From contig JAJRSF010000033.1 in assembly GCA_024278935.1 (NCBI GenBank), positions 1 through 64,000 of the forward strand: 64,000 bases of DNA. The letters are read 5' to 3'. Under the pieces are notes generated by a model. It searched no databases, was not told the origin of the DNA, and was given only the letters and a program-made list of their open reading frames with translations. Positions 27,907 through 39,268 of this stretch are shown here, in pieces. Source of the DNA: Candidatus Zixiibacteriota bacterium (GTDB taxonomy: Bacteria; Zixibacteria; MSB-5A5; GN15; FEB-12). A program made the position numbers and the translations under genes. How positions within the stretch are numbered: position 1 is the stretch's first letter; every line of letters starts with the position of its first letter.

Positions 27907-27923
27907 AATAACTTATAAGAATT

Positions 27924-29367
<1,444 letters not shown>

Positions 29368-29766
29368 ATGGCTTTTATGAACTGGGATGAAAAATATGCG
29401 GTTAAAAACCTAGAGATGGATAACCAGCACAAAAAATTGATTGTGTTAGTCAATCAATTGCACGATGCGATGAAACCCGGCAAAGGTAAAGAGGAGATCG
29501 GGAACGTATTAAAATCATTAGCAGAATATACCGTCTCTCATTTTACTGCTGAAGAAAAAATGATGCGGTCGATTCAGTTTGATAACTTTGATGCTCATAA
29601 AGTAGAACATACAAAATTGCTTGAGCAAGTGACCGGGTTAATAAACCGTTTTGAAAATGGTGAAACGTTACCTGTTATGGAAGTTATGAATTTCTTGAAA
29701 AAATGGCTTGTTGATCATATCATGAAAGAAGATATGAAATACTCAACAGTAGCTCAACCTGCTTAG
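29368..29766 (+). CDS. Bacteriohemerythrin
   Basis: 132 residues with the hemerythrin iron-ligand pattern: W-EKYAV near the start, His at MDNQHKKLI, HFTAEEKMM (His and Glu), HKVEHTKLL and the C-terminal HIMKEDMKY (His and Asp). The diiron site reversibly binds oxygen, so it may store, sense or scavenge O2. Single gene with a strong AAAGGAG and its own terminator; no fused signalling domain. Confidence 0.95.
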   Translation: MAFMNWDEKYAVKNLEMDNQHKKLIVLVNQLHDAMKPGKGKEEIGNVLKSLAEYTVSHFTAEEKMMRSIQFDNFDAHKVEHTKLLEQVTGLINRFENGETLPVMEVMNFLKKWLVDHIMKEDMKYSTVAQPA

Positions 29767-29783
29767 AAATTTTCTATTAATAC

Positions 29784-29820
29784 AAAAAAGCCGGAGTTAA
29801 ATAACAACTCCGGCTTTTTT
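29784..29820. terminator. Bidirectional terminator between hemerythrin and malic enzyme genes
   Basis: AGCCGGAGTT and AACTCCGGCT arms with A-run on the left and T-run on the right serve both convergent genes. Confidence 0.9.
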
Positions 29821-29836
29821 TATTTTTTTAAAAATA

Positions 29837-32077
29837 TTATTGTGCTTCAACGGTAGCAATAGTAGCCATATCAACAATTTCATCAACAGTATGAATAGAA
29901 TGCAGCACATGTACCGGTTTTGAACATCCCATCAGGATAGGACCAATCGATTCCAAACCGCCACGTCTTTGTGACAATTTATAAGCAATATTACCCGCAC
30001 TTAGATCAGGGAATATAAGTACATTGGCATCTTTCTTCAGTTGTGAGAATGGGAACCATCTCTGTCTATACTCAGAAACTAAAGCAGTGTCGGCTTGCAT
30101 TTCACCTTCGACAATAAGGTGTGGTGCTTTCTCTTTTACAAGAGCTGTTGCTCTGGCAACTTTTTTAGATTCAGGATAGACCGCTGAACCAAAGTTTGAG
30201 AATGAAAGCATTGCGATCCGAGGTTCAATATTAAAACGTCTGGCGACTTTTGCTGACTCGATAGCAATTTCAGCAAGTTCTTCAGCAGTTGGATTAATAT
30301 TTACAGTCGTATCAGCAAAGAGATATACTTTACCTTTGGCAATCATTGCGTACATACCGGAAACTTTTGAGACACCTTCAGCTAAGTCGATAATTTCTAA
30401 AGCAGGACGCATTGTAGTTGGATAACCAGATGTAGCCCCGGAAAGGACAGCATCACAGTCACCACTTTCAAGCATCAGAAGTCCAAAGTAAGTTGGGTTC
30501 TTAACTTTCATAGCAGCTTTTTCAGGGGTCATACCTTTGCGGAACCGTTTATCAAACAGTAATTTTGCGTATGCTTCTTTTTTATCAGACTTTGACGGGT
30601 TAATAATTTCAACACCGGTCAAATCAATTTCATGCTGGGCGGCAAGTTCCTTGATATGACTTTCTTTACCTAAGACAATTGGTTTTGCAAGACCTTGGGC
30701 AACGAGAATATGTGCTGCTCTCAAAATACGAGATGAAACACCTTCTGGGAAAACAATCCGTTTTGGATTGTTTTTCGCTTTATCGTGCATGACACGCATG
30801 ATAGTACGACCCTTACCAATTCTATTTTCGAGCTCTTCTTTATATGCTTCAATATCAATAGTTGTTCTTGCAACGCCTGAGTCCATTGCTGCTTGTGCAA
30901 CAGCGGCAGATTCCCAGATCAAAATTCTTGGATCAAATGGTTTTGGAATAAGATATTCTCTACCGAATTTGAAATATTCAACACCGTACGCCTGGGCGAC
31001 TTCTTCCGGGACATCTTCTTTTGCCAAAGCTGCCAGAGCGTTCACCGCAGCAATTTTCATCTCTTCATTTATAGCTTTAGCACCAACGTCTAAGGCTCCG
31101 CGGAAAATATATGGGAAACCTAAAACATTGTTGACTTGGTTTGGAAAATCAGAGCGTCCGGTAGCAACGATAGCATCAGGTCGGGCAGCCATCGCATCAG
31201 GATACATAATTTCAGGATCAGGATTTGCCATAGCAAAGATAATAGGGTCTTTCGCCATAGATTTTACCATGTCGGCATTTACGAGATCTTTGACAGATAC
31301 GCCAACAAATACATCGGCGTCAACCATTGCTTCTGCTAGGGTATGCTTGTCTGTCTTGCGAACGCACTCTTGTTTATATTTATTAAATTTATCGCCACGA
31401 CCTTCATACATAACACCTTTAGAATCTATCATAAGCATATTTTCAGGTGAGACACCTAAAGAGATATAAAGTTTCGCACAAGCGATACCGGCAGCACCGG
31501 CACCTGAATAGACGACTTTGATTTTCTTAATATCTTTTTTGACAATTTCCAAAGCGTTTACTAAGGCAGCAGCAGAAATAATAGCGGTACCATGTTGGTC
31601 ATCATGAAACACCGGGATGTTCATTGTCTTTTTTAATTCTTCTTCAATGTAAAAACATTCCGGTCCTTTGATATCTTCTAAGTTGATTCCCCCAAAAGTT
31701 GGTTCCATCAACTGACACGCTTTAATAACTTCATCAGGGTCTTCTGTATTAAGTTCAATATCAAATACATCAATATCAGCAAAACGTTTAAATAGAACTC
31801 CCTTACCTTCCATCACCGGTTTACCGGCTGCGGCTCCAATATTTCCGAGTCCTAAAACAGCAGTCCCGTTTGAAACCACTGCCACCAGATTTCCCTTGGC
31901 AGTATATTTATAGACATCTTCAGGATTGTTATGAATTTCCATACATGGATCAGCAACACCCGGCGTATATGCGAGTGACAGATCTGTCTGAGTGGAACAT
32001 GGTTTAGTTGGGGTGACTTCTATCTTACCTCGTCGCCCTCTACTATGATAATCTAGAGCTTGTTGTTTGGTTATCAT
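29837..32077 (-). CDS. maeB: NADP-dependent malic enzyme with C-terminal phosphotransacetylase-like domain
   Basis: 746 residues in the usual MaeB two-part layout: malic enzyme domain (about 1-385; [12 protein letters not shown], substrate Tyr/Lys region, NAD-binding [15 protein letters not shown]) and a phosphate-acetyltransferase-like domain (about 420-740; [31 protein letters not shown]). The first oxidatively decarboxylates malate to pyruvate; the second is usually catalytically inactive and mediates oligomerisation and acetyl-CoA response. NADP preference is the family norm, not proven here. Confidence 0.96.
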   Translation of the reverse strand: MITKQQALDYHSRGRRGKIEVTPTKPCSTQTDLSLAYTPGVADPCMEIHNNPEDVYKYTAKGNLVAVVSNGTAVLGLGNIGAAAGKPVMEGKGVLFKRFADIDVFDIELNTEDPDEVIKACQLMEPTFGGINLEDIKGPECFYIEEELKKTMNIPVFHDDQHGTAIISAAALVNALEIVKKDIKKIKVVYSGAGAAGIACAKLYISLGVSPENMLMIDSKGVMYEGRGDKFNKYKQECVRKTDKHTLAEAMVDADVFVGVSVKDLVNADMVKSMAKDPIIFAMANPDPEIMYPDAMAARPDAIVATGRSDFPNQVNNVLGFPYIFRGALDVGAKAINEEMKIAAVNALAALAKEDVPEEVAQAYGVEYFKFGREYLIPKPFDPRILIWESAAVAQAAMDSGVARTTIDIEAYKEELENRIGKGRTIMRVMHDKAKNNPKRIVFPEGVSSRILRAAHILVAQGLAKPIVLGKESHIKELAAQHEIDLTGVEIINPSKSDKKEAYAKLLFDKRFRKGMTPEKAAMKVKNPTYFGLLMLESGDCDAVLSGATSGYPTTMRPALEIIDLAEGVSKVSGMYAMIAKGKVYLFADTTVNINPTAEELAEIAIESAKVARRFNIEPRIAMLSFSNFGSAVYPESKKVARATALVKEKAPHLIVEGEMQADTALVSEYRQRWFPFSQLKKDANVLIFPDLSAGNIAYKLSQRRGGLESIGPILMGCSKPVHVLHSIHTVDEIVDMATIATVEAQ

Positions 32078-32273
32078 CTGTAATAACTCCTACAATATAT
32101 TTCAAACAATTTTCTGTTCTGACATATTAGAAATCTTGACCACAGAACATCATTGTTATTTTTTTCACAAAGGGTATATATACGATAATTTTATTTAGTC
32201 AAGTCATTTAAAAGACAATCTATAAATTTTCACTGGTAAAAAGCAACCAATTTTGTATTCTTTTGTGAAAAAG

Positions 32274-32309
32274 AAAAAAAATAGGAGCCCTTTTTGAGGA
32301 CTCCTATTT
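32274..32309 (-). terminator. Rho-independent terminator of the PpiD-like gene
   Basis: On the minus strand AATAGGAGTCC-TCAAAAAG-GGCTCCTATT followed by T residues, about 20 bases after the stop codon. Confidence 0.85.
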
Positions 32310-32330
32310 AAAATCAGTATCTGATATTTA

Positions 32331-34163
32331 TTAATTATTTTGATTACCTGAACGAATTGCTGAAATATTATTTACAATTTCAGAATTCTTTACAAGATTC
32401 TCAAACCAGCGACCAAACAATTCCTGCTGTTTATTTGTTAGAAGGATTGTCGACAGTGAATCTTTTTGAGCAGTAAAAACAGTTAAATCAAGTGGAGTTT
32501 TCTCAAGTAATTTGAAAATAACAGTACCTTGAGGATAATCAACAGGATTTGATACATCGCCAACATTTTCTAAAGCGAAGGCGGCACCAAGAGCTGCCGG
32601 GAAATTTGAAAGTCCTTTTACATACCCACCACGAGCGAAAGACTCAGATTCCAGATATTCAAAGCCATGGTTTTTAGCAGCTTTGCTCATTTTCGTACCA
32701 TTCTGAATGTCTGTCCAAACAGCAGAAGCAGAATCGGCACACATTGTTTGAATTTTGGCTACTCTCACATCTTGTTTTACTTGTGTTTTACTTTTTTCAA
32801 AAGGAGCAATTCCAGCCGGAATTTTATCTAATGCCTGTATAACAAATTGAAGTGAGGCATTTTCCATTACCGGAGAAATGAGACCTGATTCGCTATTAAA
32901 AGCAAAGTCAGATGCTGCAAGTTCTCTACCTAAGTACTGCATATTGGAACCTTTGAAAAACGGATTGATTGTATTAGCTGTCAAATTATTTTTTTCGGCA
33001 GCTTCATCAAATCCTAACTCTAAAGCATCTGCTCGGAATTGTTGTAATTGATTATTGGCAATATCCATTGTCTCTTGAGATGTATATACTTTAATCAGAA
33101 TATGCGATGCTTGTACTTTTTTGACTGTTTTGTCGCCCTGTTTTTCATCTTTAAAACCGAAATTTTTAATAATATGCCAACCGAATCGAGTTTTCACAGG
33201 AGGCGACACATCGCCACTTTTCATAGAGAAAACCATTTCGTCAAATGCTGGTACCATCTGACCTTGAGGGAAGAGACCTAAGTCACCTCCATTGGCGGCG
33301 GAACCATCTTCTGAATACACTTTAGCAAGTTCACCAAAATCAGCACCGGCAGCAATCGAATCTGCTATAAACTGAATTTGAATTTTGCCTTCTTCCCAAT
33401 CGAGATCGGAAGGTTTCTTTTCGATAGAGACTACTTTGAGAGAACCTTGTTCTTCAACATTATATTCTTCTTTGTTACTCTCGTAGTACGATTCCAATTC
33501 TTCGTCAGTAATACCGAGGTCCATACGAGAAAAGGCACCATACTTAACGTTAATATTACCAACTTTAATCTTTTCGTTTAAAGAGACAAAATAGTCATGC
33601 ACTTCATTATCAGAAATATGAGCAGCCTGTATTATCATTTCCTGAAGTTTCAATTTCTGAATTTCAGATCTGAAATAAGGATCATAGCTTGCCCATACCG
33701 AAGCAAAACTTGGGTCTGCCAAAGCGTTGATATATTTTTGATAATCAAATTGACCGTTTGTCTGGAAAGTAGCTGACTGAATAAAATCTTGAGGAGGAGA
33801 ATATTTTAAGAACTCATACAATTCATTATCAGTAACAATAATGTTATGTTTGTTTACTTCCTGCATAATGAGTTTATCATATTGAAGTTGTGACCATGCA
33901 GTCGCATGGATCTCATTACGCTTTGCATCGGTGATTTCGTTTTGTGTTTCTGTACGTTCGGCAGAAATCAAATTTTCATACACTTGGTTGTACTGTGTCC
34001 ATGAAATTTCTTCTCCATTTATAACAGCAGCTAAGTTACTGTTTCGCCCACCTGGACTATTTTGACCGACTCCTGCTCCCCATGAAAATATTATAGTTGC
34101 TAAAAAACCAAACAAGGCAATCATCATAATTGGTTTTGTTGACCTTCTTAAAAAATCAAACAT
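32331..34163 (-). CDS. Membrane-anchored peptidyl-prolyl isomerase/chaperone, PpiD/SurA-like
   Basis: 610 residues. An N-terminal membrane anchor (about 11-31, FDFLRRSTKPIMMIALFGF) is followed by a SurA_N-like helical chaperone part (about 40-200) and a parvulin-type PPIC region (about 235-370; DGSAANGGDLGLFPQGQMVPAFDEMVFSM is typical, then VQASHILIKV starts a second related segment) and a C-terminal SurA-like region. The layout is that of PpiD: it helps fold outer-membrane proteins on the periplasmic side. It fits with several barrel proteins in this window. It seems monocistronic. Confidence 0.9.
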   Translation of the reverse strand: MFDFLRRSTKPIMMIALFGFLATIIFSWGAGVGQNSPGGRNSNLAAVINGEEISWTQYNQVYENLISAERTETQNEITDAKRNEIHATAWSQLQYDKLIMQEVNKHNIIVTDNELYEFLKYSPPQDFIQSATFQTNGQFDYQKYINALADPSFASVWASYDPYFRSEIQKLKLQEMIIQAAHISDNEVHDYFVSLNEKIKVGNINVKYGAFSRMDLGITDEELESYYESNKEEYNVEEQGSLKVVSIEKKPSDLDWEEGKIQIQFIADSIAAGADFGELAKVYSEDGSAANGGDLGLFPQGQMVPAFDEMVFSMKSGDVSPPVKTRFGWHIIKNFGFKDEKQGDKTVKKVQASHILIKVYTSQETMDIANNQLQQFRADALELGFDEAAEKNNLTANTINPFFKGSNMQYLGRELAASDFAFNSESGLISPVMENASLQFVIQALDKIPAGIAPFEKSKTQVKQDVRVAKIQTMCADSASAVWTDIQNGTKMSKAAKNHGFEYLESESFARGGYVKGLSNFPAALGAAFALENVGDVSNPVDYPQGTVIFKLLEKTPLDLTVFTAQKDSLSTILLTNKQQELFGRWFENLVKNSEIVNNISAIRSGNQNN

Positions 34164-34412
34164 CAGGTAATTCTCCTTAAATATATATTATTATTTTCTA
34201 TCAAATTTATTCTTAGGTTATATACAATATAAACCGAAGTCTTTTAATATAATTTAATATTGTAATTTGGCAACATAACTTTTCAGAAATAGTGCTAAAA
34301 TCTACAGTTTTTGCCGAAGAGTTCAACAATAGAAATTATATTTATTAGTTTTATTTCATGCATCAATTTAGTACTTTCATTGTTTAAAGATGAAAATAAG
34401 GAAAACGACAAT

Positions 34413-36722
34413 ATGTTCAGACTATCGGCTAAACAAATAAAAACGTTAACTACTATCCTGCTTATACTTAGCTTTCAAACTTTACTTGCCTCAGATTGGC
34501 CGGTACAGACCAAGATTGACCTTTCCAGCGGATTTGGCGATTTTCGGGCTAATCGGTTCCACACCGGAATTGATATTCGAACCGGTGGACGAGTCGGAAT
34601 CAAGGTTGTAGCCCCTGTTTCAGGGCATATTCATCGTATTCGTACTGCTTACACCGGTTATGGTAAAGGTTTATATCTTAAAGGCGACGATGGAAACATA
34701 TACGTTTTTGGACATCTTATGGATTTTGAGCCAAGAATTGACTCTTTGGTGAAAACTGCTCAACGTGAAACCAGACGATATTTCTTAGATACTACTCTTG
34801 CAAAAAATAAAATTAAAGTTAAAAAAGGGGATTTACTTGGTTTCAGCGGTCAAACCGGAGCCGGGGCTCCTCATTTGCATTTTGAAAAACGCACATCAAA
34901 CAACCTGCCACTGAATCCGCTTACCAATGGGTTTACTCTCGATGAAAAAGAAAAACCGATTTTTACGAAAATTGGTTTTAATATGCTCGACGACTATTCT
35001 CTTTTTGACAATGGACAGCGTACTTTAGAGTTCATTCCAAAATTTGATTCTTCGACACAAAATTATTATTTGGACACATTGGTTTATTTTAATCGTCCTT
35101 TTGGAATCTTTGCCGGAGTTTTCGACCAAATGAAAAACAATGGGATGCAGCAGTCGGTATATAAATTGACATACAATATCGACGGTAAAGAATTTTATCA
35201 AGTGATATTTGAAAAACTCGATTTTGATAATCAAAGAGCTGTCAATTTTAGATACGAATATTTAAAAGCTGTTAACAAAGATAAAAGAGTACAGCGATTA
35301 TACAATGCCCAAGGTCACGACTTTGACGGAAGCAGATCAAAAAATAAAAGTCAGGGTATTATCAACACTAAATCTATGACATACGGACATCACAAAGCTG
35401 AAATTATCGCTGAAGATTCTTTTGGGAATAAACGAAAGCTCCTATTTGATTTTATCTATGGACCGGAAGAAGAGTTATATAAACTTGATTCACACATCGT
35501 TGAGAAACTAACCGACCATTATTTTTATTTTACACCAACAATAGATTTAGTCCCTATGCAAATCGACTCTATAGTTCCAAATCTAAACCGAGGTAAATTA
35601 TGGGGCAAAGTAAAAAATTCGAAAGTTGAAAAACTGGAGAACGGACAAATTAGGTGTCAGTTCATTAGTCAAAAAGTATCAACAACAACTATCAGACTTT
35701 TTCTCTATTCAAAAAAAGCTCTTATAAGAGACAATATTTTTACCGGAGTAGTTAAAAAAGGAAAACTAGCCGTTGAACTCAATTATGAAATAATGGAAGA
35801 CGGTATCTTGGTTAACCTTAATGTACGTGCGAAACAATCGGCCGAAGCACGAATAGAACTTTACTACAAAGAAAAATTGATTGATGTCTTGTATCCTCAG
35901 CTTTTTAATATGACAAATTACGCCTGTTTTATTCCTCCCTTAAAAAAATATGAACATATTGACCAAATCGGGTTTGCTATGTCAAAAGACACAACCTATC
36001 GCCTTCGATATAAAGACTCATTAAATATTCAGCTGGTAGGTCATAAAAATAATCAGAAAATAGAAGTTGAAAATTTAATATTTACTTTTGAAAAAGATAA
36101 TTTTTACAAACCTCGCTTTATTGAAATCGCAAAACGATTTTATTTAAAAGACAGCGGAGTTCGGTTAGTCTCCGAAATCGTTGAGATAAAGCCGAGTGCA
36201 TTTTTATGTAAATCTAATTTTAAAATCCAATACACTATAAGAAATACTAACCCATTTTACGAACGAACAGGTTTCGGATGGTTTAATGAAGAGAAAAAAG
36301 AATGGGTCTGGCTTGAAAACGAACGTGACGAATATGAACTCACATCAGAATCTACCGGCGGTGGCACATTTGCTGTTCTGTATGATTTAATAGCACCTAC
36401 TATAAGTAAGCTCAATCTTATTGACCAAAAGACATATTATATCAATCGATTTAAAGTAACATTTAAAATCGAAGATGACCTCTCCGGTATTGCCGATGAT
36501 CTTTCGTTTAATGTGAAAATTGACAAAGAATGGCTTATCCCGGAGTACGACCCGGAAACTAATAAATTTATTGCAACACCTGCTCAACCATTGTCAGCTG
36601 GCAAACATCATTTTGGCTTAGAAGTTGTTGATAAGGTTGGTAATAAAACTGAACAATATTTGAATTTTATCGTTAAAGAAAATAAACGTTCAACAATTAA
36701 CACAAGACGTAAACGAAATTAA
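34413..36722 (+). CDS. M23-family peptidoglycan endopeptidase with large C-terminal region
   Basis: 769 residues from ATG 34413 (AAGGA upstream; an in-frame TTG 34 codons earlier would hide the signal peptide). Signal peptide at residues 1-27 (LLILSFQTLLA-SDWP). The LytM/M23 domain at about 35-160 has the Zn ligands HTGIDI (His, Asp) and HLHFE (HxH). The rest, some 550 residues, is beta-rich with no domain I recognise, perhaps Ig-like. M23 enzymes cut cross-linking peptides in peptidoglycan or act as scaffold. It is followed by the rhomboid gene after 19 bases, a possible operon. Confidence 0.9.
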   Translation: MFRLSAKQIKTLTTILLILSFQTLLASDWPVQTKIDLSSGFGDFRANRFHTGIDIRTGGRVGIKVVAPVSGHIHRIRTAYTGYGKGLYLKGDDGNIYVFGHLMDFEPRIDSLVKTAQRETRRYFLDTTLAKNKIKVKKGDLLGFSGQTGAGAPHLHFEKRTSNNLPLNPLTNGFTLDEKEKPIFTKIGFNMLDDYSLFDNGQRTLEFIPKFDSSTQNYYLDTLVYFNRPFGIFAGVFDQMKNNGMQQSVYKLTYNIDGKEFYQVIFEKLDFDNQRAVNFRYEYLKAVNKDKRVQRLYNAQGHDFDGSRSKNKSQGIINTKSMTYGHHKAEIIAEDSFGNKRKLLFDFIYGPEEELYKLDSHIVEKLTDHYFYFTPTIDLVPMQIDSIVPNLNRGKLWGKVKNSKVEKLENGQIRCQFISQKVSTTTIRLFLYSKKALIRDNIFTGVVKKGKLAVELNYEIMEDGILVNLNVRAKQSAEARIELYYKEKLIDVLYPQLFNMTNYACFIPPLKKYEHIDQIGFAMSKDTTYRLRYKDSLNIQLVGHKNNQKIEVENLIFTFEKDNFYKPRFIEIAKRFYLKDSGVRLVSEIVEIKPSAFLCKSNFKIQYTIRNTNPFYERTGFGWFNEEKKEWVWLENERDEYELTSESTGGGTFAVLYDLIAPTISKLNLIDQKTYYINRFKVTFKIEDDLSGIADDLSFNVKIDKEWLIPEYDPETNKFIATPAQPLSAGKHHFGLEVVDKVGNKTEQYLNFIVKENKRSTINTRRKRN

Positions 36723-36741
36723 TTTTTAAAGGAATTGAAAT

Positions 36742-37461
36742 TTGTTTATACCAATCCGTGATGATGCCCCGACTGTCTGCACTCCCTATGTGACAATTGG
36801 CATAATAGCTACCAACTGCATATTATTTCTGATGTCATATATGAGTGGAGTCGAGTCTTTTTCTCTGTTCACTATGCAGTACGGATTTATCCCGATTGAG
36901 TTGACTCAAGCGGTTGAGATGACTCCACGAATGCCTGCGTCACCATACCTTACTATGTTTACCTCAATGTTTATGCATGGCGGATGGATGCACTTAATCG
37001 GCAATATGTTATTCTTGTGGATCTATGGAAATAATATTGAAGATTACTTTGGACCGGTTAAGTTGCTGCTATTTTATCTTGTCGCCGGTTTAGCCGCAAT
37101 CGGTTTGTTCACGCTCTTTGGACCTGACTCACAGATTCCACTTGTGGGTGCCTCGGGAGCAATCGCCGGACTGATGGGAGCCTATCTGATTTTACATCCA
37201 AGAGCAAAAATTACGGTGCTGATAATATTTTTCTTCATCCAGCTCGTCCATCTCCCAGCAAAAACAGTAATCGGTATCTGGTTTGCGATTCAATTATTCA
37301 TGTCATTTACCGGTAATGCATCGGGTGGTGGCGTAGCATATCTCGCTCATGTTGGTGGTTTTATTTTCGGATGGCTACTTCTCAAACTGATAGTCAAAAT
37401 AACCGGAAAAGGTGGTGGCTCCTCCCGTAATGGGCAACGAGTCTACCGCATGAACTGGTAG
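36742..37461 (+). CDS. Rhomboid-family intramembrane serine protease
   Basis: 239 residues from a TTG start that gives MFIPIRDD, the typical N-terminus of these rhomboids, with AAAGGA upstream. About six membrane helices; the catalytic dyad is the Ser in GASGAIAGLMGAYL (Ser136) and the His in AHVGGFIFGW; HGGWMHLIGNMLFLWIYG is another family stretch. It cleaves single-pass membrane proteins within the bilayer; substrate unknown. Confidence 0.94.
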   Translation: MFIPIRDDAPTVCTPYVTIGIIATNCILFLMSYMSGVESFSLFTMQYGFIPIELTQAVEMTPRMPASPYLTMFTSMFMHGGWMHLIGNMLFLWIYGNNIEDYFGPVKLLLFYLVAGLAAIGLFTLFGPDSQIPLVGASGAIAGLMGAYLILHPRAKITVLIIFFFIQLVHLPAKTVIGIWFAIQLFMSFTGNASGGGVAYLAHVGGFIFGWLLLKLIVKITGKGGGSSRNGQRVYRMNW

Positions 37462-37512
37462 AAGTTTATGTACAGGAGGGCCCCTTCCCCTTGTCACAAT
37501 AAACCTTGTAGC

Positions 37513-37531
37513 GACAGGGCATTGCCCTGTC
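37513..37531. repeat. Intergenic palindrome, copy 2
   Basis: Same 19-base palindrome as 18347-18365, between the convergent rhomboid and dockerin/propeller genes. Confidence 0.8.
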
Positions 37532-37573
37532 TGAGCGGATTAGACAAGCGGTTTCCCTACAAATTATTCTCTG

Positions 37574-39031
37574 CTAAAAAACATTCCCATCTGAGTCGGT
37601 CTTAATCAGATAAACATTATAATCACCTGCTCCAAAAGATTCTGAATGACCGGTTATTATATAACCAGAATCAGACGTTTCGCATACGGAAAAAGCATAA
37701 TCATTATTTGATCCTCCAAAGGTTTTTTCCCAAACAGAAGTTCCGCTACTATCGGTCTTAATAAGGTAAACATCAGAAGATAATGTTACAATAGAAGAAG
37801 TCATGCCGGTTATTATATAGTCACCATCAAATGTTTCGCATACTGAAAAGCCAAGATCCACTTCAGTCCCACCAAAAGTTTTCTCCCATAGTAGAGTCCC
37901 GTTGTTATCTATCTTAATAAGGTAAACATCAGAAGATAATGTTACAATAGAAGAAGTCATGCCGGTTATTATATAGTCACCATCTGATGTCTCGCAGCCG
38001 GACTCACCCCAATTATCATAAATCCCACCAAAGGTTTTCTCCCAAACGAGAGTTCCCATGCTATCCGTCTTAATCAGATAAACATCATAATCACCTGCTC
38101 CAAAAGATTCTGTAGCACCGGTAATTATATAGCCCGAATCAGACGTTTCGCATACGGAATTACCATAATCATTATTTGCTCCTCCGAAAACTTTCTCCCA
38201 TAATAAAGTCCCGTTGTTATCTATCTTAATAAGGTAAACATCGGCATCAGCTGCTCCAAAAGAACGAGTAAAACCGGTTATTATATAACCACCATCGGAT
38301 GTCTCACATACAGACTGACCTTTCTCATCATGTGTCCCACCGAATGTTTTCTCCCAAATAAGAGTTCCCAAGCTATCCGTCTTAATCACATAAACATCAG
38401 ATAAAACAGCACCAAAAGCATATGTATAACCGACTATTATATAGCCGCCATCTGATGTTTCACATACGGAATTTCCATTATCGCCTTGTGCCCCACCAAA
38501 AGTTTTCTCCCAAACAAGAGTACCATTCTTATCTGACTTGACAAGGTAAACATCACCACGATCAGCTCCAAAAGATAGTGTAGAGCCGGTTATTATATAA
38601 CCACCATCAGATGTCTCACATGCAGACTGACCTCCCTCATCATGTGTCCCACCGAATGTTTTCTCCCAAGTTATAATAGGATCATTGTTAGGACAATTGT
38701 TTGGAGTAACTCCACTATTGAAAATGAAGTCTACAAGAAATACTAAATCTGAGATGTCAATTTTCTCTTCAATATCCGCATCAATATTTGCTTCTTCTAA
38801 ACAAATTGGGATTGTTCCAGAAGAGAAAATAAAGTCTACAAGAAATACTAAATCTGAAATATCAATTTGTTCAAGAACATCATTATCAACATTTCCTCTA
38901 ATACCTATACAACAAGAAGAAAGTAAGGATTTGTCATTAATTTTTTCGCCTGATACTCTAGATAACAGAAACAGATTTGTTATTAAAAAAGTGAGAATAA
39001 GCGTTAAGAAGATATTTTGGATTGTTTTCAT
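37574..39031 (-). CDS. Secreted dockerin-like protein with seven propeller repeats
   Basis: 485 residues with a signal peptide (to about 28), two dockerin-like EF-hand segments near residues 45-115 (IDISDLVFLVDFIFSSG and IDISDLVFLVDFIFNSG with preceding acidic calcium loops), then seven repeats of about 52 residues starting WEKTFGG and containing CETSDGGYIITG and DVYLIKTD. Seven blades suggests a beta-propeller. Two repeats share an exact 73-base stretch (37756-37828 and 37912-37984), a sign of recent duplication or gene conversion. Extracellular adhesion or complex assembly via dockerin-cohesin is inference; no C-terminal sorting tag is seen. Confidence 0.85.
   Translation of the reverse strand: MKTIQNIFLTLILTFLITNLFLLSRVSGEKINDKSLLSSCCIGIRGNVDNDVLEQIDISDLVFLVDFIFSSGTIPICLEEANIDADIEEKIDISDLVFLVDFIFNSGVTPNNCPNNDPIITWEKTFGGTHDEGGQSACETSDGGYIITGSTLSFGADRGDVYLVKSDKNGTLVWEKTFGGAQGDNGNSVCETSDGGYIIVGYTYAFGAVLSDVYVIKTDSLGTLIWEKTFGGTHDEKGQSVCETSDGGYIITGFTRSFGAADADVYLIKIDNNGTLLWEKVFGGANNDYGNSVCETSDSGYIITGATESFGAGDYDVYLIKTDSMGTLVWEKTFGGIYDNWGESGCETSDGDYIITGMTSSIVTLSSDVYLIKIDNNGTLLWEKTFGGTEVDLGFSVCETFDGDYIITGMTSSIVTLSSDVYLIKTDSSGTSVWEKTFGGSNNDYAFSVCETSDSGYIITGHSESFGAGDYNVYLIKTDSDGNVF
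37756..37984. repeat. Exact 73-base direct repeat within the propeller gene
   Basis: 37756-37828 and 37912-37984 are identical; period 156 bases (52 codons), one repeat unit. Confidence 0.85.
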
Positions 39032-39268
39032 TCAGTTTATTCCTCCAATTATGATTATACTAACATAATATTAAAATATACTAAAATCTGTTATTTGCAA
39101 GAACTAAAGAATTTAACTGAATAGCTCACTCGACACTTAAACAGATTTTATGGCTGTATTCACCTCACAAATTTAATCTGTTCCTCCTGAAACTATTGCC
39201 TTTGATATATCGTTACACTATATTAACTGCTTATATATTTAAAATAATTTCAATGGAGATATAGAAAA

